Source: Owenia fusiformis (lineage: Eukaryota > Annelida > Polychaeta > Sabellida > Oweniidae). Taken from it: a stretch of 64,000 bases of DNA. The translations under genes were made by a program, and so were the position numbers. Positions 12,239 through 22,142 of the stretch are shown piece by piece (position 1 is the first letter of the stretch; each line of letters begins with the position of its first letter). The stretch lies in contig CAIIXF020000003.1 in assembly GCA_903813345.2 (NCBI GenBank), forward strand, positions 2,694,109 to 2,758,108. Reading direction: 5' to 3'. The notes beneath the pieces were generated by a model. The model searched no databases. It was not told where the DNA came from and saw only the letters and a list, made by a program, of their open reading frames with translations.

Positions 12239-13634
12239 ATTACCATTATTACCACCGTTAATGCCCAGGGCTGAAATAGCAAATTTGAAATAGAAAATCT
12301 TACGCACTGAACGATATCACTTTTCCCGGGAAACATAGCCGGGTGGATAATATCATTATTGCCCGACTAAAGTCATTAACGCCCGACACAATATTGCTCA
12401 CGTCAATATAGCAATTTAAATGCCTTCTCAACTAGTACTAAAACCCCTAGAACAGGCCCTGCAAGGTGGTAATAATACGATTTCATCTATTATAGCTTAC
12501 AAAACTCAAATCCGGTTGAAAAACATTTCAATTTTGGATCACAAGCGATATGAAATGATTCGGTTTTACATATATGAACGAGGTTCGCGTAACTGTCTAT
12601 CAATTTTTGGCGTATCCGCAAATTCAAAATACATTATTATGGCTTGAGTAGAACATATTAAGTGGTTTACAATGCTTAGTTGGCTTTGTATGATCGTATG
12701 TAAGGTTACATTTATATACACCAAGGTTGTTGCGCAATGTAGAGCATGCCCTAACGAGGAAAAGAAACAAATTACTAAATTTTATGAAGTTTTGAATTTC
12801 AAACTCGACAGTTTTTCGCTTATTTCATGTTATCCATGGGCGTCGATTTGCAAAGACTACGTTCAAAATAAACATTACTGAATGCATCACCGAATGCGAC
12901 GCTTACATAAATCTTTCATGCTTTTATTGATACGCAGTAGTAGAACATAATGCACCTACCTTAGCTTTCTGTTTCATCGTGGCCATTTTATTGGATAAAT
13001 CAGTGATCGTATTCGACTAACCTCGTTTTCAGAGGTGGCGTATCTGTCATGCTATAACACCGTGTATATGGTTCTATGGGTTCGAACACGTGACCAAATA
13101 TACCAAATAAAAATTTTACCTTGACCACTGGATGGGATTTCATAGAAAATATCCAAGAAAACCTATCCTCGTGATCCTTAAATCACTTAAATTCGATCAT
13201 TTTATTTTCACCCCTTGATGGAATTTTATGAAAGAAGTCATGAAAACACATCATCATGTAAGGGTTTTCACCTAAATTAGCTCGTTTTATCTTGAGCCTT
13301 CAATTGAATTTCTTGAAGAAATATTTTATGAAAAAATATCATCATGTTATGATTTGTATTTAAATAAGACCGTTTCATCTAAATACTTGGATAATATTTC
13401 ATAAAAAATGCACTTTAAAATTTTTCAGAATTTGCCTTAATTTATCAATGTAATGAAAGTATAAGATTAACTCTCAAATAGCGTTCTATTTTAACCTTTT
13501 TATTAATCAATACAGGACTCGCTCTCTAAATATCCAATAAAAATTCAACCCTTGGATGTGATTTCGTTGGAAAAAAAATATGTCAAGTCCAGAATCAAAT
13601 GATTTGTCCAGAACCTCTTAGATCCTGTTCTATG

Positions 13635-14287
13635 TAAAATTATATAAAAACTACTTTTCAATTTGCTTCCTGAAGTACCTACTTTCTGCTTATAGTCCAT
13701 TTTCAGAAAAGCTATAACATAAATCATTCTAAGGTCGAATCACCAAGGGTTTTAAAGATTAAAAATTCCCCTAAAGTAGTTGTCATATTAGGTACCTGTA
13801 CCCTGCCATCTGCCGGAAAGTATTCACACAGTGGCGAAGGATGAGCTACAAGGCCTAAGTGTGACAGCTCCATCAAAATTGAAAGCAACATGTACAGTTG
13901 ACCTACCAATGCATTTATTACAATCTCAAATGTAATATCTCCATAAAAGATCCATAATTTGTTATTGATTGGTAAAGTTGTTTAAAATTCCAAGTGCAAA
14001 GGGGGGGGGGATGTTCAAATTCTCCCAAATAATAATAAATGAGTTACAATAAGTTAATGTAATTAATGTAGCAATGGTATAACAAATTACTATGGATGTT
14101 GACCCTTTGAATTGCCTATGGACTTTGAAACTGGATTGTATCTATCCCACATCATTTGAGACTTACAGTTTGCTTTTCTTGTTGGGTTTCCTTAAAGTTT
14201 TTAGTCACCCTTCCCTTTTGGCATTTGTGCTTATATATTTACACAAGTGTGAGGCGCCATCTGTGTTATCTGTGACTGGAGTTAGTG
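13635..14287. other. Unique-looking stretch with a poly-G tract
   Basis: No gene recognised. A run of about ten G lies near 14000-14010, and the rest is AT-rich. Confidence 0.35.
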
Positions 14288-14542
14288 ATGATGGCACTGT
14301 TTGACAATCTTACCACCAATAATAAGAAGCAAGTATTGGCTGCAATGCTTGTACATGACTCATTCCCTACAGCTATGAGCAAGTGGCAAAGCTGGTCTGA
14401 TTGTATGCATATTGCACCCAGGTTGAATACAGGAAAGTCATTTTTGGTTAATAAAGATTCTTAGCTACCTTTTCAAACATCTGGCTGTGATGCAACGTTG
14501 CTTAATGAGGACTCTGCTATATGGTCAGATGATGAGAACTAA
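14288..14542 (+). pseudogene. Unrecognised coding-like fragment with one in-frame TAG
   Basis: The frame opens at tandem ATG codons (14288, 14291) and reads MMALFDNLTTNNKKQVLAAM for its first 20 residues, then passes MSKWQSWSDCMHIAPR to an in-frame TAG at 14462. It continues in the same frame for 25 codons, ending in the acidic tail SAIWSDDEN before TAA at 14540. Composition and the lack of further stops suggest a decayed gene or retrocopy. I do not recognise a family. A chance open frame is possible. Confidence 0.35.
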
Positions 14543-15578
14543 CAGTTTACGGACTCTTGCCATGATTTTCACATTGTAAATGACCCTTCTTAATGGGTTG
14601 TAAAGGATTATTAGGTATACACCCGTAGGTATATATGGCTCAAATGACTCGTGACCTAGTGCGTGGGACACTATAGTACATAACTTGTGCATGGTGACCA
14701 CCATAGTCTCGTTGCTCAAATGAGATCAATTGATGATTATAGAGTTTAATCTTTATGTCTATGTCCAAACTGTATGCCAACCTCTCTAGTATGTGATTAC
14801 ACTAGATTTTATTATGACACATGTACTAAATTTAAGTCTTACATATAAAATAGCTAAAGTCCTATATTCAAGTAATGAATGTATACATGTTTTAACTTAA
14901 TGCTGCAAAATGATAAAACTGACCATATTCACTTTCTTCAATTTTCCAGGGGTAGGGCACTATAAAGTCATAACTAAAAAAGATGTATAACAATATCGCA
15001 CATAACATGGAAATGTTTTAAGAATACTACTTTGAGCTGTTAAAGCTGTCATATTTTGCTTGAAGCTACAAATATAAAATTGGCGAGTCAAAATTGCGTA
15101 TCTTTTTCCTGTTTATTGTATTTTTTCGGAGACAAATAAGGGTATCAACCTATACTTTTAGGATAGTATTCATATTTGTACTAGCAATGTATGTGTAGAA
15201 ACCAGAACAAAAGCTCAATATATCCTGTGAGTTTTGAACTAGTTTCATAGTACCCCCTAGAATATATATTCCTGGGGGATTAAGATGCCAAAATTCAGTG
15301 TCATGGCCATCCCGTTGAGCTGTCATCTTTTAATATCTTTATCAGCATGACAAACTGATCTAGTAAAAATAGGTATGCTTCTTTTTCTAAAAATGCCTCA
15401 AAAACTTGAATTATCTAAATTGGAACCTGTCTATTTGGGTCCCCTACAAGAATCTAAAGTCAAATTGAATCTAGGTGTTTTGGACACAATTCTCCTTGGC
15501 CGACTACATGGATATATTAATAAAAAAGATAGTAAACAGAATAAACGCAATTCGAAAACGTATTTATCAATTTATTAA
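14543..15578. other. Intergenic stretch, no gene recognised
   Basis: AT-rich DNA with scattered short open frames. No repeats, splice-bounded frames or motifs stand out. Confidence 0.4.
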
Positions 15579-15840
15579 CTCCGATTTCCTCCCGTTTTTT
15601 AGTGTAAACTCAAGAATTATTCTAAACAAACTCAATTTTCACCCAATTATTTTGTAAATCCCGACTTCCTCCTAATTTTCATTGTAAACTCCCGATTTCT
15701 CCCGATTATCCTAATCAATCCCGATTTTCCCCGAATCAAACCCAATTTTCTCTCAATTATTCTAGTAAACCCCGATTTCCTCCCAATTTTCATTGTAAAC
15801 TCCCGATTTCTCCCGATTATCCTAATCAATCCCGATTCCT
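15579..15840. repeat. CCCGATT-based tandem repeat, ~111-bp higher-order period
   Basis: The short words 'cccgatttc', 'cccgattatcc' and 'cccaattttc' recur about every 14-15 bp. A longer unit repeats at about 15660 and 15771 ('cccgatttcctcc' then 'aattttcattgtaaactc'). A more diverged unit precedes these. The minus-strand open frame across it is only the translated repeat. Confidence 0.8.
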
Positions 15841-15874
15841 ATACAATATGTATAGGATAACCTTTGATTTGAGG

Positions 15875-15972
15875 GATATCATTTTTATCCACGAGTTTAT
15901 ATCAATATCTGGACGAGTGAGCGTAGCGAATGAGTGCAGATATTGGTATTAACGAGTGGAATAAAATGATAT
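15875..15972. repeat. Hairpin with conserved GAGCGNAGCG apex (copy 1)
   Basis: Arms gatatcatttttatccacg and the complementary cgagtggaataaaatgatatc region pair closely. The unpaired apex (15912-15936) is gagtgagcgtagcgaatgag, the same motif found in the hairpins at 18741, 21184 and 21735. Confidence 0.8.
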
Positions 15973-16000
15973 CACGAATAAATCATACTAGCGTGTTCTA

Positions 16001-17648
16001 CAAGGGGCGATCAATATATTCTGATAAAAATGCTCTCATTTTGCTATTTTTTCACATATCCCTTTTATATTTTCAGAAAATATAGATTATGTAATTACAC
16101 ATACAATGCTCAAATATCATAATAACTTGTTATTTTAATTATTTTGAAGCATGCGGAAATCATGCATTTTTTAAAAAAGGTTGGTATTTTTCTTGTTGTT
16201 TGTTGTTAAAGATTCTCGCAATCTTTATCCAATCAGCGTTTGCGACGTGTACCGGCTCATGTATAAAAGGCGAATCAAACTCAAATCCATGCAGGGGTGT
16301 ATGAGGTACTCGAATAGGAAAGAGCTCGTGAAATCTGAATTTATATGCACATGTTCAATGTTTACACATGTTTGGAGTTATTAAAGAAAATGTGATATGG
16401 GTGTGATTCCGAATTTGAAGTCATTGCTGGAAAATATGATTTTAATACGTGAAATTATATCTATAAATACATCACTAAAAATAACAGTACACATGAAGTA
16501 CATGTATGATTGTGTCAAGAAATGTTTGAAACCCTTACGGAAAATTCTGTCTGCATTTTGTCACCATTGCTCTTTCTTCCCGCATTCTAGTGCTGTTTGA
16601 ATGAATATATTTATTAATGCATTTCTAACTAAAATATATGATATTTTTTTCATAAACCACAAACATTTAGATCATAAAAAAATTATTCAATACTTGAGTG
16701 AGCACGATATGCAAGGGTTACAAAGTTGACACAGTAAATGACCACTGATATTGTATTAGTTCATGCACACAGCGTATTCTGCTAATACACATTTGCTAAC
16801 ACCCCTCACTTTCATAATGAAGTGACTAATTGGTTTATGTTTACGTTTTAATGTGTTTTGTGTTCCTTGTTACAGCAAGGGGGCCAGTAAAGTAGACTAA
16901 CATGTTTGCATGGCAAGTTTTGATCGAATATGTGAGACACTTTAAACAAATGTTTATTCGTGATCACTATAACATCACAACAACTCACAATAGCAATGTA
17001 TGACAGGATGGGCAAATTGGGATTACATGTCATGAGACACACCAAATATCAACATGACAGATCAGATGAGGTTAGTGCGGCTGTTGCAGAGTGTGAAATT
17101 AACAGATGCATTAGGAGTACCACTTAGCTTTTATGTACTATCAAGAATAAGTAAGAGGACACCGCCAGAGACATACATGAACTCGTATAGTGTATGGACA
17201 AGGTGTTAGGCTAGTCTCTGTTGGATAAATCCCAATCTGGTTGCAAGAAGAGCTTGCGGTATAGAACACTAAAATAATTTGAGATGCAATTTATGAAAAA
17301 AGACCTATTCTACAGTGGAAATAGCAAACAAGGGCAACAGGGGTATGGAGCATTTCAACGAATAGTTGGCAATGACCTGGATATGTTTTTGATCTGCTAT
17401 AGGTACCGAGGAATGATTAAATTAACAAAATCTATTTTATACGTTATAATTTAACTGACCTGCCTACCCTAAATACAGGTTACCATGGCAATCTTATCTT
17501 GAAAAAAATTTAAGATCAAGCTATACTATTTTAGCATTGTATGAGTAATTACATAATCTTCAAGTTGATCTTCTGAAAAAATGAGAGGGATATGTGAAAA
17601 AATCACAAAATGAGAGCATTTTTATCAGAATATATGGATCGCCCCTCG
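16001..17648. mobile_element. Mariner-like element with GGGGCGATC ends and TA duplication
   Basis: The left end caaggggcgatcaatatatt and right end aatatatggatcgcccctcg are inverted repeats extending inward for about 75 bp ('ttctgataaaaatgctctca' and complement). TA lies outside each end (15999-16000 and 17649-17650). The end sequence is related to the mariner relic at 3797. The interior (about 1.5 kb) has no recognisable transposase on either strand, so it is a non-autonomous derivative or carries unrelated filler. Confidence 0.75.
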
Positions 17649-17660
17649 TATAATTAGAGG

Positions 17661-17774
17661 TTATGTCACTATCGTTGCATTTATGCCCGAGGTTTTCAGT
17701 GATATATGGCCCGACCTTGGGAGGGACATTAATCACTGAGAACCGAGGGCATATGTGCAACGATAGTGACATAA
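17661..17774. repeat. 114-bp near-perfect hairpin
   Basis: The arm ttatgtcactatcgttgca pairs with tgcaacgatagtgacataa, and the pairing continues through 'tgcccgaggttttcagtgat'. The apex region is gcccgaccttgggaggg. It directly abuts the TIR element at 17780, as the 12138 hairpin abuts an exon fragment. Confidence 0.85.
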
Positions 17775-17779
17775 ACGAT

Positions 17780-18289
17780 TTATAACATACCTATGGTGAT
17801 GCCGGCTGGTCAGAGAGTACTGTTTTCTTATCTAATTGACTAGCAATGGTTCGAAAATAATGATTTATTTCCATGTTTATATCTTCTTACGAATGTTCAA
17901 GTCATTTTGACCGAATGACGTAATGTATTCCTACGCGAATACTGACCGATCAACTCTGGAGATAAAACTAACCGATCAACTGGTTTTCGATTTTCTACTG
18001 GATTTTTCTTGCTGTTCAACAAACTGTCGAATATGTTCACGTTTTACAGACAGGTCTTCCAGTGAATCATCATCAAAAAATTGCATTAATTCATCGAAAT
18101 CATCGAAACCTCCGGCGAAATCCATTTTTTGTTTATGATTTCGGCAGTAAGAAAAGTACCCGGATGTTGGGAAAGTAGTCACAGCGCTTGACCAATCAGA
18201 GAGTTACCGGGCGCGGGCTTTTCAAAAGTTATATTGGCCCGCTGTCTAGTGTACAGTTTACATTATACATCGTCATAGGTATGTTATAA
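17780..18289. mobile_element. 510-bp TIR element carrying a promoter-like region and a 5' gene fragment
   Basis: The termini ttataacatacctatggtga and the complementary tcataggtatgttataa (18273-18289) form an inverted repeat of about 22 bp with two mismatches. Inside, on the minus strand, there is an inverted CCAAT-type word (gattggtc), a GC-rich patch (gcgcccgg) and then an ATG-initiated frame. It has the look of a small non-autonomous element holding the 5' end of a gene. Confidence 0.6.
17976..18125 (-). pseudogene. Acidic 49-codon N-terminal gene fragment
   Basis: The ATG at 18125 has an A-rich Kozak context (aaaaaATGG). The frame begins MDFAGGFDDFDELMQFFDDD, passes SVKREHIRQFVEQQ and ends at TAA-free DNA with TGA at 17976 after a basic SRKSKTS. 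An acidic head followed by a short helix and a basic segment recalls the start of Crypton-type tyrosine-recombinase proteins; this is only a resemblance from memory. No downstream exon is present within the element. It is either a truncated element gene or a captured host first exon. Confidence 0.4.
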
Positions 18290-18431
18290 TTTACCTTACA
18301 AAGCATTTCAAAACAATGCACGTCACATTGGCGGGAATTTTCAAATTTCAAGAAAAAGGGATATCAGTGGAATATTCTCCGTATTCGACAGATATCGCTT
18401 TTTCCACATATTTACAAATATCATAAATATA

Positions 18432-18637
18432 CAGGGTGTGCCAAAAAACTGTCTTGTTGAAAGATAAAATCTTCACTATATGTTCGTTTTATGTCTTTTA
18501 ACAGACCCCTTTTGAGTACTTATTGATAAAAAAAAACATTGAAATTCATAAACAATAAGTAAATCACACAAGTCAATGTACCATATTGAACGTAACTATT
18601 TTAATCCCGATTTAAAGCTGTTTTTTGGCCAACCCTG
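18432..18637. mobile_element. 206-bp MITE with CAGGGTG ends and TA duplication
   Basis: The left end cagggtgtgccaaaaaactg and right end cagctgttttttggc...aaccctg (reverse related) are flanked by TA at 18430-18431 and 18638-18639. It is too short to code. Ends of this form are typical of Tc1/mariner-derived MITEs. Confidence 0.75.
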
Positions 18638-18740
18638 TATTAACGTGTTATTCAGAATTCACTTCAACAATGGGATAATAATATAATATGATATAATATA
18701 ATGTAATGAATGCAATATTATGTAATATAATATAATTATA

Positions 18741-18902
18741 GGTTATTTCATGCTTGATTTTCAATATGAATAACTTTATTCCAGGGTAACATGATTTTGA
18801 CCGAGGGAAATATGACACTGACCGAATGAGCGTAGCGAGTGAGTGTCAATATAATATTTCCCGTGGTATAAATTAATATTGAAAATCCAGCATGAAATAA
18901 CC
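18741..18902. repeat. Hairpin with conserved apex (copy 2)
   Basis: The arm ggttatttcatgcttgattt pairs with aatccagcatgaaataacc. The inner stem is less regular because of about 30 extra bases on the left. The apex gaatgagcgtagcgagtgag (18823-18842) is the shared motif, here in the opposite orientation to copies 3 and 4. Confidence 0.75.
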
Positions 18903-19335
18903 GTTTTATTCCATAATTTAATAATTGAGAATTCAAGGGAAAAGAAATATTTTAAAAAATTGAAACAATGAACATTTTTGAAAAAAAATTGAAAAGTATT
19001 GGAAAAATGAAAATGTTTGAAAAAAAGATTCAAAAATGATTTTTTTTTTGTAATAAATAAAATCTTTGAAAATTGCAAGTTTTTGAAAAATAAAAATTTC
19101 TGAATTTTTTTTTCCAAAACTAGAAAAAATCTAATTTTTGAAAAATTTAAAAATCTAATTTTTGAAAAATTGGAAAAACTGATTTTTGAAAAAATGAACT
19201 TTTTTTGAAAAAAGGGACAATATGATTTTCAAGTATATATGTTTTTTTCCAGGGACAATATGATTTTTCGAGTATATATGATTTTAAGAGGGATAATTAT
19301 AATTTTATTTTCCAGGGAAAACAGTGGTATTATGG
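18903..19335. repeat. Degenerate (TTTTTGAAAAA) low-complexity tail
   Basis: Words such as ttgaaaaa, tttttgaaaaatt and aaaaattgg repeat irregularly. The block starts with ttattccataa and ends with ttatggaataa, so it is bounded by its own small inverted repeat. A similar low-complexity block precedes the hairpin at 21735, suggesting a two-part element. The long minus-strand open frame here is compositional only. Confidence 0.65.
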
Positions 19336-19512
19336 AATAATATAATGTATTATTATATACTCCATATGTATGCTAGCTCATTGGCTTATTCATGGTCACA
19401 TGATATGAAAAAGATGAAGTAATTCCATGCAAAGTTCTAAATTCCTGCTATCAGGGAAGATGAAATGTCCTTATCACCAGTTAGGTCATGTGGACAGGCA
19501 TTTGTATGTATC

Positions 19513-20153
19513 ACGCCCGGTGATCGTACAAATGGGATGGAGGGGGGGGGGATTAGGCGATTTATATGTCTTTACGATAGAACAAACTCACAAGAACTGT
19601 ATTTAAAAAAAAACTCAGTACCCCCGTAAGAAACTGGATATTATATCTCTGGAGAATAAAAATGGGAAAATTTGGAGTCATAAGAATAAATTCAAGTAGC
19701 ATGTCTTATCATGTCTTAAATTCACGTTATCCCCCTTCCATCCGATCCCCCCTCCCCCCGATCCCCCCTCCCCCCGATATTAATTTATTTCAATTATTTT
19801 TTGTATAACGCATGAAAACTAATTTTAAAAAGTGAGTAATGTCATTAGTATTGTGATAATAACGTCCCTTATACCTATTTATTACAGGTCGTGTAGACCA
19901 TTTTTGCCCGATTTATAGCAAAAACATTGACGTTTGCACGTTGGTGATAATGGGTCTTTCTTCTCATATCTTAGAAGGGTATCAGTTCAAAAAAATACTA
20001 GATGACCTAACATATTTTGCCATGCACTGCGTCTATTCATTTGGCAATTAAGTTGTAAATTTCTCTTGAAAAAATAAATCTTCCATATTTGTTGAGTTTT
20101 CTTGCAAAAATCGCCTTATCCCACTCCATCCCATTTGTACGATCACCGGGCGT
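19513..20153 (+). mobile_element. Family B element, copy 1 (CGCCCGGTGATCG ends, G-rich core)
   Basis: Inverted ends acgcccggtgatcgtacaaa and the complement at 20134-20153 enclose 641 bp. Next to the left end is a run of about ten G, and at 19731-19776 there are five-to-six-C runs separated by 'tccgat' or 'gat'. Sequence blocks in this copy reappear in a different order in the copies at 40173 and 50055. No coding sequence. Confidence 0.75.
19731..19776 (-). other. G-quadruplex-capable tract
   Basis: On the minus strand there are at least four runs of five or more G separated by one- to four-base spacers (ggggggaggggggatcgggg and onward). That satisfies the usual G4 pattern. Confidence 0.75.
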
Positions 20154-21111
20154 GTGTATATCTTCCCTGATAGCTGAGCTTATAAGAGTTGAAAGGCAAA
20201 ATACCTTTAAATGCCAAGAAGAACCTGTCAACCTTAAATTTTGAAATGAAAATACTTCCCATTTTGTTTTTGTAAAGAATACACATGAAGTATACAATAA
20301 AACAAATACTCACTGCCTCATTTTCGGGAAATAGTGTAAACATTTTCCCCTCGGAATATCCTGTGCATCCTGTGCATCGTGACATGTTGCCTTGGCCTGT
20401 AGCCGCGGAGGACAGGATATTCCATCAGGAAAAATAGTTTGCACTTTCCCTCAATGGCAGTCACTATTTGAATAATAAAATAAGTATAAGCTGTTCCATT
20501 TATCCTATAGTTTAACCATGGACGTAGGCCTTTTGGTATACGTCCATGACCTAACAAAGCATTGCAAAACAACATTCAGTTTTATTTTGTCATTTGAACT
20601 GTCAAAACATAAATCATTTTCATTGTGACGTCATAAAATCACCATTTTAGCTCGTGTGTCAATGCACATCACATTGGCAGTTTTCAAATCCGTGGAAAAA
20701 ATTGATATCTGTGGAATATTCTCCTTTATCCCACGATTAATGTGTTATCTGTACAATAACAGCTATTGATATTTCTGATATTATCGAAATCCGTGTGATA
20801 TTTTCCAGAAAATCGTTTATCAAACTCATATGCGTGTGATATCGTTTATCTCACGCATATCCATGTGATATCACATTTGCATTTCGCGCCACAATATTGT
20901 TGGGAATTGGGTCAGATAATTTATTCTCTTTTGAGAAAATAGGTCCGTTAATTTATTCTCTTTAAGTTTCATTGGTGTATTGAATTACGATTGTGTATAT
21001 AATTTGCTTAGAAGGCTGCTAACTAACGATTAAAAAAGGTATTTATGACGAACTATATCATGTACAGAAAGTAGTGCATATTACTGCGCAGTAAGTAAAG
21101 TACAAATCAAA
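20154..21111. other. Palindrome-rich non-coding stretch
   Basis: Contains a small hairpin (20517-20549, catggacgta...tacgtccatg). At 20640-20735 the text resembles 18290-18400 ('aatgcacatcacattggc', 'gatatctgtggaatattctc'). A group of 'gtgatatc' palindromes lies at 20760-20880. No gene apart from the fragment that follows. Confidence 0.5.
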
Positions 21112-21189
21112 ATGGCCGGTGCGAATTCGTCTGACGAAGAATTAAAAATTAAAATAAAAAAACATCACAAGGTGATTGTAATCATGGGA
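21112..21189 (+). pseudogene. Truncated 5' coding end abutting a hairpin
   Basis: The ATG lies in a good context (caaaATGGCC) and opens MAGANSSDEELKIKIKKHHK. The frame runs six more codons and stops at TAA where the hairpin at 21184 begins. The short CpG-containing start differs from its surroundings. It may be a genuine first exon cut off by the hairpin insertion or the start of the element's own decayed gene. Confidence 0.35.
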
Positions 21190-21350
21190 TAAACCCAATA
21201 TCACATAATTTCTCGTGATATCATTTTATCGCCTCGTAGATATCAAATATCAACACTCATTCGCTTCGCTCACTCGTGTTGATATTTGATATCAACTCGG
21301 CGATAAAAATGATATCACTCAAAATGATGTGATATTCTGTATTATCCCAT
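21184..21350. repeat. Hairpin with conserved apex (copy 3)
   Basis: Arms run from atgggataa to ttatcccat, with inner pairing of gatatcattttatcgcc and ggcgataaaaatgatatc and of tatcaaatatcaacac and gtgttgatatttgata. The apex ctcattcgcttcgctcactc lies at 21256-21275. The motif is nearly a mirror repeat: read backwards it is ctcactcgcttcgcttactc. Confidence 0.85.
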
Positions 21351-21436
21351 GGTTGCAAGGATATAGATCGAATATCACATGAAGATATATTTGATATGTG
21401 GATCAAGATATCATATTTTAGCAAAAAATTCACAAA

Positions 21437-21545
21437 CCATCGAATATCACTTTTAAACTATCGAATATCACGTCTTAGAAAGTGATATTCGATGGTTTGA
21501 AAAGTGATATTCGATGGTTTGAAAAGTGATATTCGATGGTTTCGA
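21437..21545. repeat. 22-bp repeats of gtgatattcgatggtttgaa in both orientations
   Basis: Three direct copies at about 21480-21545 are preceded by two inverted copies ('aaaccatcgaatatcac', 'aaactatcgaatatcac'). This gives an inverted cluster that can fold back. Confidence 0.75.
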
Positions 21546-21710
21546 ATTTTTTCAAATTTTTTTTACATTTTTTAATTATTTTCAAAAATATTTCAAAAAA
21601 ATTCAAAATTTCAAAAATAATTTCAACATTTTTTCACATTTTTTTCAATTTTTTTTCATTTTTTCAAAATTTTTCTCAAATTATATTTTTCAACTTTTTT
21701 CGCTGATGAT
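21546..21710. repeat. Low-complexity TTTTTCAAA tract
   Basis: T- and TTTTC-rich words recur without a fixed period. This is the counterpart of 18903-19335. The open frame over it is compositional (Phe/Lys/Ile/Asn). Confidence 0.6.
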
Positions 21711-21734
21711 GATTTTCCATGGGATAAACGGACA

Positions 21735-21869
21735 ATCCTATGGTTTTTCAAAAATATCAATTATATCCACTCATGGATACAAATATCTTCACTCATTCGC
21801 TGCGCTCACTCATGAAGATATCAATATCCATTCATGGATATAAATGATATTTTTTCAAAACCATAGGAT
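21735..21869. repeat. Hairpin with conserved apex (copy 4)
   Basis: atcctatggtttttcaaaaa pairs with ttttttcaaaaccataggat, and inner 'gatatcttc'-like segments pair around the apex ctcattcgctgcgctcactc (21792-21811). Confidence 0.85.
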
Positions 21870-22142
21870 ATTCCTATATTATTCTACAGATTTGACCTCA
21901 GCTAAGGGATAAGATGTTATATAATATATTATCACATACTATGTAAAAATCTAGTATTTTGATTTGTTGCTTTCTATGCCGTATTTCCCGTATCAAATGA
22001 ATTTCCTATGATCCGAGCACACGAACCACACGTTGTCTATAATAACGAAATGACGTCATACAACTTCATTCTATTCTTTCCTAATTCAAAATGACGTCAC
22101 ATATTGCCTATGTTATAATTTCATTTTTCGGACTTGTTGTTC

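Larger units (their letters stand above)
11321..13064. mobile_element. 1.74-kb DNA transposon with 26-bp perfect TIR and TATAT target duplication
   Basis: Both ends carry the same 26-bp inverted repeat beginning CACGGTGTTATAGC. Family A copy 1 gives the empty site (cctatatgg), so the insertion is directly visible: the occupied site reads cctatat, element, tatatgg. That fixes a 5-bp duplication, TATAT. The interior holds no intact transposase. It contains an exon-like fragment (11902-12160) that runs into a 100-bp hairpin (12138-12238). The superfamily is not recognised from the termini; a non-autonomous element that has picked up gene sequence is the best description. Confidence 0.85.
9960..13630 (-). 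repeat. Family A repeat, copy 2 (right arm, longest copy, interrupted)
   Basis: In minus orientation this copy reads through the same 1.43-kb sequence as copy 1 (13630 down to about 10440) and then continues to about 9960. The continuation has no match in copy 1 but matches 49400-49860 in copy 3, including the words 'aatttccctgacatttcc' and 'gtctgtacgaaccctgg' in related form. It is split at 11321-13064 by a later insertion. The identity between arms 1 and 2, which looks clearly higher than between either and copy 3, suggests a recent inverted duplication or an element with long inverted termini. Confidence 0.85.

Noticed and set aside
15375-15829. Small open frames over the CCCGATT repeat
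   Set aside because: Translated simple repeat with no start context or homology.
16001-17648. Minus-strand frame at 16848-17045 resembling a membrane-receptor segment
   Set aside because: It is short, has no splice signals or conserved receptor motif, and lies inside a transposon-like element.
18776-19117. 113-codon minus-strand Phe/Lys/Asn-rich frame, and a similar 105-codon plus-strand frame at 21526-21843
   Set aside because: Both are purely compositional products of the TTTTTGAAAAA low-complexity tracts.
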